Assembly: GCA_034509495.1 (NCBI GenBank)
Contig: CM067507.1
Span: forward strand, 10,340,997 to 10,404,996
Reading direction: 5' to 3'
Length of the DNA: 64,000 nucleotides
Origin: Acestrorhynchus altus
Taxonomy: Eukaryota; Chordata; Actinopteri; Characiformes; Acestrorhynchidae
The position numbers and the translations under genes were made by a program. This document shows, piece by piece, positions 26,943-38,520 of this stretch (positions are counted from its first letter, which is position 1; the number at the start of each line of letters is the position of its first letter). Under the pieces are notes generated by a model. It searched no databases. It was not told where the DNA came from and saw only the letters and a program-made list of their open reading frames with translations.

Positions 26943-27350
26943 TTGTTCAGATTATTTAACCGTGATGATTCAAAAAACAAAAACAATCCCAGAGTACTTT
27001 TCAGTGCAATCTCAAAACTTACAAAGAATCAGGCAGGTACACCACCTCAGATTCCTTCAAATTTCACCAGTTATTTATTTATGGACTTTTTAAATCATAA
27101 AATAGAAAATATTAGACAGAAAATTCAACCCATAATATTAAATGCAAACTGTTTGGCATCTGGTGTGGCTGATATAGAAGAAAATATAGATATAGATGAA
27201 AAGTTGGAAACCTTTCACCCACTTCCACAGTCAGAATTAGAGAAAATTATTTACTCCGCAAATTCTGCCATATAATCAAACCTCTCTTAGCAATTGTAAA
27301 CTCATCTCTTAGTTTCAGTTACATACCTAAAGTTTTTTAAGCAGCAGTTA
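26943..27350 (+). pseudogene. LINE linker and N-terminal RT remnant
   Basis: Contains NRDDSKNKNNPRVLFSAISK, ENIDIDEKLETFHPLPQSEL and, after a stop, a passage reading like SLSFSYIPKVFKQQLLN and LIKK. The same passage recurs in the copy at 55450-55700. The RT core that should follow is deleted. Confidence 0.75.
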
Positions 27351-27770
27351 TTAAACCGCTGATCAAGAAAGCAAGACTGAAAACTTATTTGTTCTGTTTC
27401 TCTCCTTAGTTAGGCTTTTATAGTCAGATCTGCTGGAGTCACTCGCCACACTCTGTTTTTAAACATCAAACTAATTCATCTCTGTACCACCAGCCTGAAC
27501 TGATTAGGTCCTAACCTCAAGCTCTTCTGCCCTATCTGAGAAGGACCCCAAGCTCCCCTGATACATCTTTACATTGGCTTTCCACCTTCCGGCTACTGGA
27601 CCTGGACTAGTTTCCCACCCTGACATGGACTAGCTGCTCACCCACCATCACCAACTATGTAGAAATCTACTGTTGCTATTATGTCCACCAGCGAATTAAA
27701 ATTACTTCAGTATACCTGAACAGAGGTGTAGGGGTCCCGTGTCCCCTAACTGTGTACAAGTAGTTTGACA

Positions 27771-28370
27771 TTCACAACATCCAAGAGTGTAGCACATTTT
27801 TACGGATGAATGACAAAATTAAAAATAAACTATGAAAGAATATAGCTAGCAATTTTTTTCCATTGTTTTGATTGGACAGATAAATCCACTGGGTCAGCAA
27901 AGCCCACATTAGTCCACCCATAGAAATGACCCTATTTTCTAGCAACTGCCAGTTCATAATAGGCCTGTGTCTTGGTAGTTCTTGATTTGTCCCAGACCAT
28001 CGCAGCCAGTTTCTCCTGAGCTCAGATTGTACTAAGTATTGGTAAACCCAGTGAGTGCTGTCAAACAAAACTTTATTATATGGGCACACAGAAGATACCA
28101 TCTTGATCACTAACAAGAAGTTAGGATAGCTTGCATGTATTTATTACCCTGTATGTAGATTTCTGAACTTGATTTGGTTTCAGAGAAAAACACAGTTTTT
28201 AAAATTCGCTTCCTGTTTGAGACTTTTCATATAGAATTTGGCATTTCTATAAGAAAAATGTAACTGGGCTATACATAGTTAATGAGTTAACATATATGAT
28301 TTTTGTTTGGGTATGTTATTATCAGAAGGAAAATTAACAGATTTTATAGTTAATTAAATAAACTTAAAAG
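27771..28370. other. Intergenic, nothing recognised
   Basis: The minus-strand frame 28116-27772 (114 codons) contains YNKVLFDSTHWVYQYLVQSE and LRWSGTNQELPRHRP; I recognise no family. Confidence 0.35.
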
Positions 28371-28929
28371 TAACCTCTCTGCAGCCTTAGACATGGTAGC
28401 CAAGATCCTCCTGTTGGTCCTCACTAGACTTGAAATCACCAGCTCTGCATGGTGATGGCTTGCCACGTGCCTGGAGGAGCCTTCTTACAAGTTAATATGG
28501 CAAGATGCTGCATCTGCTCAAAGCAAACTCTCCACTGGTGTTCCACAAGGCTCAGTGCTTGGTCCTCTTCTAACCTCTCTCTACATTCATTCTCTTAGCA
28601 AAGTAATACCTTCTCGTGGGTTTTCATTCCACTGCTATACTGAAGAGCCTCAACTTATTCTCTTTTTCCCACCTTCTGACACTCAGATTTCATATTGCAT
28701 CTCAGAATGCCTTATGGAAATATCATCATGGATTGCAGCCCATCACCTTAAACTCAACCCCAGCAAGATTGAACCACACCTGTATCCACTTACCCTGATC
28801 TTGCCATTTCCTTTGAAACCTCACTGGTCACTAAACTGGCAGAAGCACAGAACCTTGTTGTAGTTGTGGATGACCAGTTTTAGTTCTCAGCTTATAAGTG
28901 TGCTTGCAGTTTCTTGTACTTAGAATCTT

Positions 28930-30165
28930 TCTTCTCTGCTTGTAAGGTTAGGCTGTTTTCTCTGGATTTTACTTAATTAGACTCTGTAGGAACAATGGTT
29001 TACATCATACCTGGAAGAGCGTTCTTACCAGGTCACATGGCAGGGAGCCACATCAGCTCCACACAGACTATCCACCAGTGTTCCTCAAGGGTCAGTCCTT
29101 GGTCCTCTTCTCTTTTCTCTCTACACTACTTCTCTTGGTAAAGTAATATCTTCTCATGGTTTTACTTACCATTGCTATGCTGACGACACTCAACTCATCC
29201 TCTCTTTCCCACCTTCCGACACCCAGGTCTCATCCCGGATCTCAGCTTGCCTCTCTGATGTCTCATCATGGATGGCAGCCCATCACCTCAAACTCAACCC
29301 CAGCAAGACCGAACTGCTATTCATTCCTGGTAGCACTAGTCCTCATCCTGACCATTTCCCTTGAGAACTCACTGGTCACTCCATCTGCTGAAGCACGCAG
29401 TCTTGGTGTAGTAGTGGATGACCAGTTATCATTCTCAGCTCATGTTGCAAATCTGACTCGGTCCTGCAGATTTCTCCTTTACAACATTAGGAGAATTCGA
29501 CCTTTTCTGTCTAGAGAGGCCACTCAGGTGCTTGTTCAGTCTCTTGTCATCTCAAGACTAGACTACTGCAAGTCCCTATTGGCTGGCCTTCCTATGCGGA
29601 CCATCAGACCATTGCAACTCATCCAGAATGCAGCAGCGCGGCTCGTCTTCAATGTTCATAAATTCAGTCATGTAACTCCTCTGCTGCGTTCCCTTCATTG
29701 GCTCCCTGTAGCTGCCCGCATCAGATTCAAAACCTTGATGCTGACCTACAAAGCCAAAAATGGACCAGCCCCTCCATACATGATGGCAATGGTCAAAACT
29801 CGAGCTGCACCAAGAGCCCTTCGAGCTTCAAGTACAGCTCGGCTTGACCCACCATCCCTCAGGATGCAAGGTAAACATGCATCCAGACTCTTTTCTGTTC
29901 TGGCACCAAAATGGTGGAACGAACTTCCCCTGGGAGTCCGAACAGCCGAGTCCCTCAATGTCTTCAAACGCAGACTGAAGACTCATCTGTTTCAGGAGTA
30001 CTTAACTCCATAAAGATTTGTTTCAACACGGTCTAAATGTGTGGAATCTCTAGATTCCAGCCTTATCTACTAGCTAAGGATGTTCTAAGTAAACAGCAAA
30101 GCACTTTTGTAAGTCGCTCTGGATAAGGGCGTCTGCTAAATGCCACAAATGTAAATGTAAATGTA
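28930..30165 (+). mobile_element. Younger L2 LINE insertion, 5'-truncated
   Basis: Contains YLEERSYQVTWQG in a local frame, SVPQGSVLGPLLFSLYTTSL, HCYADDTQLILSFPPSDTQV (YADD intact) and HHLKLNPSKTELL, then a frame change near 29340. From there the 29156-30013 frame is genuine: LGVVVDDQLSFSAHVANLTR, SRLDYCKSLLAGLPMRT, NAAARLVFN, PLLRSLHWLPVAARIRFK and KWWNELPLGVRTAESLNVFK. It ends with 'aagggcgtctgctaaatgcc' and tandem TGTAAA units, the L2-type 3' tail. One frameshift and 5' truncation; otherwise well kept. Confidence 0.88.
29345..30013 (+). pseudogene. L2 reverse transcriptase, C-terminal part
   Basis: This is the intact C-terminal third of the L2 ORF, about 220 codons ending in HLFQEYLTP and a TAA stop. 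It covers the thumb/connection region after the catalytic YADD. Only the frame from about 29345 onward is real; the frame's upstream part reads the wrong phase of the RT core. Confidence 0.85.
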
Positions 30166-30734
30166 AATGTACTACAAACCTGACTCTGTCATGCAGATAT
30201 CTCCTTTGCAACATTAGGAGAATTCAAACTTTTCTTTCTAGAGAGGCCACTCAGGTGCTTGTTCAGTCTATTGTTATTTCAAGACTAGACTATGGCAAGT
30301 CCCTTCTAGCTGACATTCCTATGCTTACCATCAGCTCATGCAATTGATCCAAAATGCAGCAGCATGACTTTAATGTCTTTAATGTTCCCAAGTCCAGTCA
30401 TGTAACATATCTGCTCTGCTGTATTCCCTTTACTGGGTTCTTGTAGCTGCCTTCATTAGCTTCAAAATCTTGATGCTGGCCTACAAAGCCAAAAATGGAC
30501 CAGCCACTCTGTACTTGACCTCAAGAGCCAAAACTCAATCTGTAACAAGAGCCCTTTGAGCATCAAATACAGCTCAAGATGCAAGGAAGGCATCCAAACT
30601 CTTTTCAGTCCTGGCACCAAAATGGTGGAACAAAATTCCCTTGGGGGTCCGAACAGCTGAGTCACTCACTTTTGTAGAAAAGCACTTTTGTAAGTCACTC
30701 TGGATACATGTAAATGTAAATTAATATAATTTTG

Positions 30735-31799
30735 GGGTAAATTTATATAATCTGATTCTGTTGGTATTAAATCACATTTTGATTCCTGATTTGAACATAT
30801 TAGAGCAACATAGCATTTTGTCACATGTTAATTAAAAGTACAATTGCAAGATAAAAAACGTATTGTTGTGGAAAAGGTTTGCACATTTTACATGTTCTTC
30901 TAACACATCAGGAAAAAGTAAAGATCATTTGTTCTGATAGTCTCCCCATTTGCCTATGGACAACTGAGCTCATAGAAGGTTCACTGAAAGCTGATTATGA
31001 AAGCCATGGGATGGCTGAAGAGGGTGGTAAAACCACCAGCCTGACTTTTGTCAACGTGGATTCAGTAACTTCTCCAGTCAGGATAATTTAAAAACCATGA
31101 ATCAACTGTGGCTTTCTCAAAATTGGGGTGTCCAGATGGGTAACTAAGATCTGGTGCTGTAGGTGTATATGAAAGGAAGTTGCTGCTTTCATTCATTTTC
31201 ATTCAGAATTGACTAATCAGCTGAAAGCGGAAGGGCATTTCCAGCCAAATAACTTGGCTGGCTTTTGGTTTATGTGATCCCAAAGTGGGCAGTTATCCAC
31301 TGCCTTCATTTATGCAGGCTGACCTACAGCTTACCTTGTGATTTATGACTCAATCTGCACTGTTTAGTATTTAACGGTTCTATGCTGACCTTCATTCATC
31401 AATGAACTCTTAAAGAGACTGGCATCTTTTCAAGATGTGTTATTCAGTTTTGTTTATTCAAGTGCTGAATAATGACAGTAACAAATGAGTCAGACATTGC
31501 CATGGGATGAGCAGACACTTTTGCACCTGGTGCTGAGTGTTGCAATGAGGAATTACAAAGTGTAGTCCCAAGCCTTGAGGAGCCTTATTGCCTCTCTCAG
31601 GTATTTTTTTCTCCTGTAGCCTTGAGATAGATTGACAAGGCTTTGGTTTGGACAAACGTGAATCTATCTAAATATGCCTATGAGTATTCAACACCTGATT
31701 CCACCTGCTACAGTTGTATCTGAGCTGCATACAGAATGAATGGAAGGGGCTATCTGAGGACCTATTTTAAGATATTGTCATTGCCTTATTTCATGCTCC

Positions 31800-31800
<1 letters not shown>
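30735..31800. other. Intergenic, nothing recognised
   Basis: Frames at 30879-31091 (plus) and 31655-31458 (minus) have no domain. No repeat I can name. Confidence 0.35.

Positions 31801-31802
<2 letters not shown>

Positions 31803-31838
<36 letters not shown>
31803..31838. repeat. (AC)n microsatellite
   Basis: About 18 AC units. Confidence 0.95.
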
Positions 31839-31839
<1 letters not shown>

Positions 31840-31841
<2 letters not shown>

Positions 31842-32730
31842 ACACTCCTTATTCCTAAATGTTCTGAGCGATTGAAAATTACAGGTGTCAGCACTATCAG
31901 AAGAAGTTCAAGGTAACAGCTGTTAATAAGTAACATGACTACACTTACAGTTATATAACAGTGGTTACATGAGGGGGAGTATGCTGTATAGCAATGGATC
32001 TTAACAATCTAAGTAAATGTTTTTATTGGTCAGTGGTAAATCAAACCATTAAATATAACACATAAAAGAACTTACAGTATTTTAACTGAGTAAAGAACAA
32101 TTTGTGTAAAGAATGTGGAGAGCATTTAAACTGGTGAAAGCCCTTCATATCAAATAAAGGTTTTGCAGATCTTCAATGTTTGTAGATCTACAATGTTTTG
32201 CAGTTTAATTGTCCTAACTGATTACATTGTGTCCATGTCTATTCCACCCTGAAACACTGTCAGTTCATTACCTGATTTTACCCATAGGTTTGGTAAAACA
32301 GACATCACGTAGCATTGTCCTGTTGGTGCTTTCAGGCAGGAGGACATGGGGAAGGTGGCAGCTAATTATCTAAATGTAAATTGAGCAGATGTTCCTCATG
32401 TGTGTTTGAGTGTGTACCTGTAGATTTGTGTGTGGTGAGGAGGGGATAATAACCTAGCTTTTTAATTAAGGACAAATCTGTTTTCACAGTGCAAGAATGC
32501 AGTTAGCTCAGTTAAGCATGTATTGTTTCCATAAATGCTTCCACTTAATAATGTTGGGTTTAGTTTGTATGTATTTTGTACTAAAATGATCCTGTCATGG
32601 TTGCATGAGATTTACTACAGTGTACATCCACAAATACATTTTATAAAAATCTAGAAACACACAATATTAGATCAAAAATTCGTTTATTGGGGAAAACTGA
32701 TAAATCTGGCAACCTGGGTAGGCCAAGGAA
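31840..32730. other. Intergenic, nothing recognised
   Basis: AT-rich without supported features. Confidence 0.35.
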
Positions 32731-32734
32731 GTGC

Positions 32735-33232
32735 ACAGAAATTCCTGGGAAACCCTTTTTCATGTTTATCAGTCCTGTCTACCTTGTTGTTTCTTGTGTT
32801 TGTTTTTGTCCTTGCCTACGCCCTTGCTCTGCCCCTTAAAAGCTGGGTCTCATTTGTAACCCGGCTCCCTCATTATCATGTCCCAGGTGTGTTCAATGTT
32901 GTTTTGTATTTAAGACCCTTTATCTCAGCTTGTCTTTGTCAGTCCTTTTGTTTTGTTTGAGGTGTTTGTCAGTAGAGGTTCTGTCAGTAGAGGTTCTGTC
33001 AGTAGAGGTTCTGTCAGTAGAGGTTCTGTCAGTTTGTGTGTTTGTAAGTCTGTTCCCATGCTGTTCCTTTGTCTGTCTAGATTTAGTGTTTTCATGTTAG
33101 TTTGAATACCCCAGTTTTTGTTTATTAGTATCCCAGCTTTATTTTTCATTATTTTATTAAATTCTCAACCCCATCGTTTACCACCTCCTTCCCTAGTCTT
33201 TGTCTGTCCAGCTCGCAACCCTGACACCGTTG
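32735..33232 (+). repeat. LTR-like interspersed repeat, copy C
   Basis: Shares 'gtctcatttgtaac', 'cattatcatgtcccagg', a TATA-like 'tgtatttaagacc', 'tatctcagcttgtctttgtc', and the terminal 'caaccctgacac' with copies A, B, D and E. A late 'attttattaaattc' could be the poly(A) signal. Contains a private 15-bp tandem expansion at 32967-33032. Confidence 0.6.
32967..33032. repeat. 15-bp tandem repeat, four copies
   Basis: Four perfect copies of TGTCAGTAGAGGTTC followed by a partial fifth. Present only in this copy of the LTR-like repeat; the minus-strand LTEPL frame is an artefact. Confidence 0.95.
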
Positions 33233-33298
33233 TGGTGAGTCTGAACAATATCCTGCTTAAACATGCAAGTTAGAAGTTCTGCACATATTACTAAGTTG

Positions 33299-33980
33299 TC
33301 ATAATTGTATTGCTGAGCTGCTAGTGTCCCTCATCACTGCATGGGGTGACTGAGTGTTGTAGTTGGGGCATTCCAGAGCAAAGGTAAGATTAAAGCACTC
33401 AGCACAAGGCCTCTGTAAAACAAACCCGGCCTTCACTGGAGCCCAAACACACCCTGGGTTTGTCAGAGACAATGTGGTTCCAGTCCATAGCATTCCAGGG
33501 TTCTCACTCATGAATCCACTACAAATGAAGGCAATGGTGTCTGGCTTCCAATGGCAAGACACATAATGGATGCCATAACACCAAATTTCTTTCTGGTGTG
33601 TGCCTGGAAATGGTCCATGAAGGTGCCGCCTGTGTCTGGATGGTGGACAAGGAAACTGTGGGAGCTGCTCATGCTTGTCAGTGGTCTGTCTGGGCTCTCC
33701 AGATCCTGATTGCTGTATTTGCTGCACCAGTTGGTCCCAACACCTACCAGTTTGGTCAGAACAGCCTAAATGGCAGTTTCTTACTCATCCTGCTTCTGTC
33801 CATTGATGCGTCCCCTCTCAAAATGTGGCAAACTGAATGAAATCCAGATTTATTTGATAGTTTCTGGTTTGATGGGCATACTCATTAGGAGGTCTCACAA
33901 GGCCTTAGAATCCAGAACCCCATGTGATGCACCCCTGTTAGCCTGGGCTTGTGGTGCCAAAAGGAACTTGTAGGACCGGA
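33299..33980 (-). other. Unrecognised coding-like region
   Basis: The minus strand carries a 142-codon frame (33727-33299) and neighbouring partial frames reading DLESPDRPLTSMSSSHSFLV and HHPDTGGTFMDHFQAHT, KKFGVMASIMCLAIGSQ. The GC content and the way sense jumps between frames suggest a decayed coding sequence, perhaps of a transposon. I cannot name it. It lies between an LTR-like repeat and a Tc1 end. Confidence 0.3.
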
Positions 33981-34084
33981 AAAAAGCATGAAAGGTTTCC
34001 GACTTTTCTTCTATATCTATATTTTGCGTTTTATCAGCCACACCAGATGACTTAATATTGTATTTAATATTATGGGCTGATTTG

Positions 34085-34231
34085 TCTATTTTATATTCAC
34101 AAGATCACAATGAAGAGTTGTTGTTGTGTTGGTCTATGACAAAATCCCAATCAAATATGAAGTTTGTGGGTGTAACGTGAAAAATGTGGAAACTTTCAAG
34201 GCTTGGGAATACTTTTTCAAGGCACTGCATA
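34085..34231 (+). mobile_element. Orphan right end of a Tc1-like transposon
   Basis: 'aaaatcccaatcaaatatg', 'gtgggtgtaacgtgaaaaat', and 'ggcttgggaatactttttca' with 'aggcactgc' are the right-end sequence of the element type seen at 14668-15953. No transposase part is attached. Confidence 0.65.
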
Positions 34232-34234
34232 AAG

Positions 34235-35105
34235 ACTTAATGGTTTATGTTTTAATGATGTAAAAAAATTAAAGTCCTGGATGGGGTATAATGGAAACAG
34301 TACTTTTCACACTGCAATTTCATATCTATAAAGTAAGTGTAAAGCCCATTTCACAACAGACATGACATGGTGCACCAGAAGGCATCTGCAATGCTCATCA
34401 TTTCACACCAAATGTAATACATACACAAAAAAACTTTTTTATTTTTGTGGGTCCATTGGTGGGTTTCATTCAGTCGACACACTTGATATGCATTTTTTAA
34501 ATGTACTGAAAGAATAGAAGACCACCAAATACTAAGTAGTTTTTTTCCAGAACCAATAATTTATAATGGTCAAACCTTATCAAGGGTTTCCTCTCTGTGG
34601 TATTGGAATAGATATGGATCAGCTAAATCTATACAGTTGGCTGATCAAAATTCTAATCATACCTATGGAAGTGAGACTAAGCCTCACTGTTTATCCAGAC
34701 AGTGTGCCAGTTGCATCATCAGAGAGCAAACACAGACATGCACGTTTGCATACACAGAACCAGAGGGTCATTCGCTTGGGAAATATTGGTTCAGAACATT
34801 TAAGATAATGACAGACAGAAGTCATGCAGCATGCCTTTGCATGCCATGATTTGCTATCAACCTATGTACACAAGCAGACCTAAAGCATAGGGAAATGTGC
34901 CTACGGACCCTTATCCAAAGCAATTCCTGGCAGTTCTAAGTTACTCTGGGTGCCACAAAGTTGCATGATGTGGCATACTTTATCAGTGTATTTTATATAA
35001 TATACAGTATTTGGTGAAAGCACAATAAGGTATAGCTTTAAATGGAACACTTAACAGCAGCAGCATTTGTTTATCAGTGTGTATATACAATAATAAAGAA
35101 TTCCA
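34235..35105. other. Intergenic, nothing recognised
   Basis: Two overlapping plus-strand frames around 34566-34849 lack domains. Confidence 0.35.
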
Positions 35106-35109
35106 CTTT

Positions 35110-35645
35110 TAAATCCATTGAAATTCCATTCTATTTTTTTTTTTTTTTTTTTGGGGGGGGGGGGGGGGGGCGGAAAGAGTGCACTGGTGAGCTCAAGAAC
35201 TCAAAAAGGCCTGGATGCTTACAGAAAATGACAGTGGTCGATCAGAATTCTTTTCTTTTCCATGGTGAAGAAAAGCCCATTCACAACATCCACCCAAATG
35301 AAGAACACTCTCCAGGTAGTTGGTTTACGAGTATCTATTAGTATCTAGCAAGTCTACCATAAAGAGAAGACTTCATGAGGGCAGATGCAGAGGATTTTTT
35401 TTGTTTATCACACATGGTGCAAACCATTAATCTGTCAAAAAAAAAATTTGAAAACATCTATAGAGGCCAACCCAATTTTGGAACAGCATTCTTAGGACAA
35501 ATGAAACTAAGATCAGCCTGTACCAGAAGAATAGGAAGAATGTATGGTGAAGGCTTGCACAAAACAATTTTACAGAAACATAAATAAATTGCACAGATAC
35601 ATAGTGTGCCAGTGTGATGTCAGTGCCACTGGCCTGTAGTCCTGA
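35110..35645 (+). mobile_element. Tc1-like transposon relic
   Basis: Plus-strand transposase pieces in three frames: TGELKNSKRPGCLQKMTVVD (35185-35235), NLSKKKFENIYRGQPNFGTA (35430-35490), then one frame over ILRTNETKISLYQKN (35489-35540), a decayed WTDETKI(N/E)L catalytic block. Both the linker and the C-terminal half are lost. A poly-T/poly-G run lies at its left. Confidence 0.6.
35134..35170. repeat. T19 then G18 homopolymer junction
   Basis: Nineteen T followed directly by eighteen G. Unusual; may be a genuine simple repeat or an assembly artefact. Confidence 0.9.
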
Positions 35646-35649
35646 CATC

Positions 35650-36600
35650 ACTGGGTTGTGGCGTCTTCAGATCAAGAACAATGTAGGATGTCTACCACAT
35701 CACAGGTGCCCTCTGGGAACTCAGGTTCATGTTTGAAGATGTAATACAGTGCTCCACAAAGCTGGGTGGCAAGACTTTAAGCACCCTGGAGGAGGGAGAC
35801 CCCATCATGCCTTGTTTATGTGGAGCCTCTTCAGTTGTCTTCTCTGAGACTGACTATAGAGGGGAAAGGCGGGGGAGGGGTGGAGGTGTGAGATGGGCTG
35901 TTGCAGGAGGGGTCAGGGTGAGGGAGGGTGAGAGGAGTAGACAGCTGGGTTAGCAGCAGAGTAGTCAGGACTGGGGAAGGACAGAGCCTGCAGTGTCTAA
36001 GTTTTTTGGCCCAATCCATGCTGCCATCAACTTGTCTGTTGTTGCTGGACCTGAAACCCAGTGATGGTCCTTACCATTCCACTCCAAGTGTCCCTCATGT
36101 TGTTATGCTGGAGCTTCCACTCCAGCTTCCTCCTGTGCTTGTCCTTAGTCTCCAGCTCTGTTGTTGATGAGAGTTTAACCTGTTGTTTGGGTAGCATTTC
36201 AAAATCTAGGTTGGGCCAGTGAAGTCCATATAAAAATAGATGTAGTCCATGATGCATTCTATGTCAATGTCCTCTCCATGTGGCTAACAGAGCTCCAGCT
36301 GGTCTGTAGCCTCAAAGCAGTGCCTCATAAGTCTCCTCAGACAGTCTCTTCACCAACTGCATGGTCACAGGCTGTCTTTTTACCAGAGGCACATACCAGG
36401 AGATTAGGTTCAACAAGCAGTAATCAGACCAACCCAGAAGGGGAGGGGCAATCAGCTGTATGCATCCTTAACATTAGCATAGAGCAGGTTCAGTGTTCTT
36501 TCCTCTTTGGTAGAACAGTCCACATAATGAGTGAAGTTTGATAATGCTTAGTAACATGGTGTAAGTCACCTGATATGACAAGGCACTCTGGTGTTGTGTT
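35650..36600 (-). mobile_element. Rex1-like LINE fragment
   Basis: On the minus strand, 36257-36030 reads KHRRKLEWKLQHNNMRDTWS then GMVRTITGFQ, the linker before the RT domain of Rex1/jockey-like fish LINEs. Further 3', 35780-35650 reads LSSQRAPVMW and YIVLDLKTPQPSD with an intervening stop, matching the early RT region. Between them is a GC-rich Pro/Ser linker. Upstream (36600-36260) are endonuclease-linker remnants. The RT core is absent, and a Tc1 relic abuts the end. Confidence 0.7.
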
Positions 36601-37438
36601 TGGAGACCCACTGTGGTTGAGTAAATTACATCACATGCTTAATTTGTCTTGGACAATAATTCAATAAACTCCATCCATCCATCCATTTTCTATCGCTTTA
36701 TCAAGGATCAGGTCGTGGGGGTAGCAGCCTAAGCAGCTAGACTTCCCTCTCCCCAGCCACTTGGTCCAGCTCTTCCAGGGGAATGCCAAGGCGTTCCCAG
36801 GCCAGCCGAGAAACATAGTCTCTCCAGCGTGTCCTGGGTCTACCTCTGGGTCTTCTCCCAGTGGGGCGTGCCCGGTACACCTAACCAGGGAGGGGGTCCA
36901 GGGGGCATCTTCACTAGATGCCTGAGCCACTCTAACTGGCTCCTCTCGACATGGAGGAGCAGTGGCTCTACTCTGAGTCCCTCTCGGATGACTGAGCTTC
37001 TCACCCTATCTCTAAGGGAGAGCCCAGCCACCCTGCGGAGAAAACTCATTTCAGCCGCTTGTATCTGAGATCTCGTTCTTTTGGTCATGACCCAAAGCTC
37101 ATGACCATAGATGAGGGTAGGAACGTAGATCGACCGGTAAATCGAGAGCTTCACCTTTTGGCTCAGCTCTCTTTTCACCACTACGGACTGGTACAGCGCC
37201 CGCATCACTGCTGACGCCTGTTGATCTCCCGCTCCAGTTTTCCCTCATTCGTGAATAAGACCCCCAGATACTTAAACTCCTCCACTTGTGGAACAACCTC
37301 ATCCCTGACCTGGAGAAGGCACTCTATCCATTTCCGGATCAAGACCATGGCCTCAGATTTGGAGGCACTGATTCTCATCCCAGCCGCTTCACACTCGGCT
37401 GCGAACTGCTCCAGTGAGAGCTGTAGCTCATGACCCGA

Positions 37439-38083
37439 TTAAGCCAACAAGACTACATCATCTGCAAACAGCAGAGACGTGACCCTAAGGTCACCGAGAT
37501 GGATCCCCTCGCCACCTTGGCTGCACCTAGAAATCCTGTCCATAAAAGTTATGAACAGAATCGGTGACAAAGGGCAGCCTTGGCAAAGTCCAATCCTCAC
37601 CGGAAACAAGCTTGACTTACTGCTGGCAATGCAGACCAAGCTCTGACACCGGTCATACAGGGACCTGACAGCCAGTATCAAAGGGCCTGGTACCCCGTAC
37701 TCCCGGAGTGCCCCCCACAGGGCTCCCCGAGGTACACGGTCGAATGTCTTCTCCAGATCCACAAAGCACATGTAGACCGTTTGGGCAAACTTCCATGCAC
37801 CCTCTAGGATTCCCCTGAGAGTGTAGAGCCTGTCCAGTGTTCCACGACCGGGACGAAAACCACACTGTTCCTCCTGGATCCGAGGTTCGACTATCCGATG
37901 GACCCTCCTCTCCAGAACCCCTGAATAGACCTTACCAGGGAGGCTTAAGAGTGTGATCCCTCTATTGTTGGAACACACTCTACGGTCCCCCTTTTTGAAT
38001 AGGGGAACCACCACCCCAGTCTGCCAGACCATGGGAACTGCCCTGATGTCCACGCAATATTGCAGAGTTGTGTAAGCCAACAC
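37439..38083 (-). pseudogene. Rex3 reverse transcriptase core
   Basis: 215 codons with RT motifs in order: LFKKGDRR, GITLLSLPGKVYSGVLERRV, EEQCGFRPGRGTLD, FVDLEKTFDRV, QGCPLSPILF and FADDVVLLA, then a TAA stop right after the catalytic FADD motif. The catalytic aspartates are kept but the ORF ends prematurely; the rest continues in another frame. Confidence 0.9.
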
Positions 38084-38520
38084 AACCCCATAACATCCAG
38101 AGCCTTAAGGAAATCCGGACGAATCTCATCCACCCCTGGTGCTCTGCCACCGAGGAGCTTTTTGACCACCTCGGTAACCTCAGCCCCAGAGATTGGAGGA
38201 TCCAATCCAGAATCCCCAGGCTCCACTTCCTCAGTGGAAGATGTGCTAGTGGGATTGAGGAGGTCTTCAAAGTACTCTGCCCACCGACCCACAACATCCC
38301 CAGTTGAGGTCAGCAGAACACCCCCCTCACTGTAAACAGTGTTGGTGGCATACCGCTTCATTGAACTACAGCCTAAGGTGTCTTGGTGCCAGGAGCACAT
38401 ATTGGCACCTTTATGCCTGAACATGGTGTTAGTTATGGGTAATCCATGATGAGCACAGAAGTCCAATAACAACTCCACTCGAGTTCAGATCAGGGGGGCC
38501 GTTCCTCCCAACCACGCCCC

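Larger units (their letters stand above)
25050..27770 (+). mobile_element. CR1/L2-type LINE (family C) with two decayed ORFs
   Basis: A plus-strand non-LTR retrotransposon in recognisable order: a 5' region from about 25050; an ORF1 remnant with esterase-like sequence (to 25752); a MITE insertion (25755-25945); the AP-type endonuclease (25962-26745); a linker and the start of the reverse transcriptase (26943-27350); then, after loss of almost the whole RT domain, the last residues of the ORF (about 27375) and a 3' UTR (27400-27770) that is alignable with the tail copy at 44190-44735. Multiple stops and the RT deletion make it inactive. Confidence 0.85.
28375..30720 (+). mobile_element. Older L2 LINE copy, split by a younger L2
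   Basis: The left part (28375-28885) encodes the RT middle with GVPQGSVLGPLL, SFHCYTEE (decayed YADD) and HHLKLNPSK, stopping at the region that reads VVVDDQ in other copies. The right part (30170-30720) resumes exactly where the left stops, with 'ctgactctgtcatgcagata', then LDYGKSLLA-like, PKWW-like sequence and the 'aaatgtaaatt' tail. The two parts are one old copy interrupted by the insertion described next. Confidence 0.8.

Noticed and set aside
29156..29340. First 60 codons of the 285-codon L2 ORF
   Set aside because: The genuine frame here is the one encoding HCYADDTQLIL; the listed frame becomes real only after about 29345.
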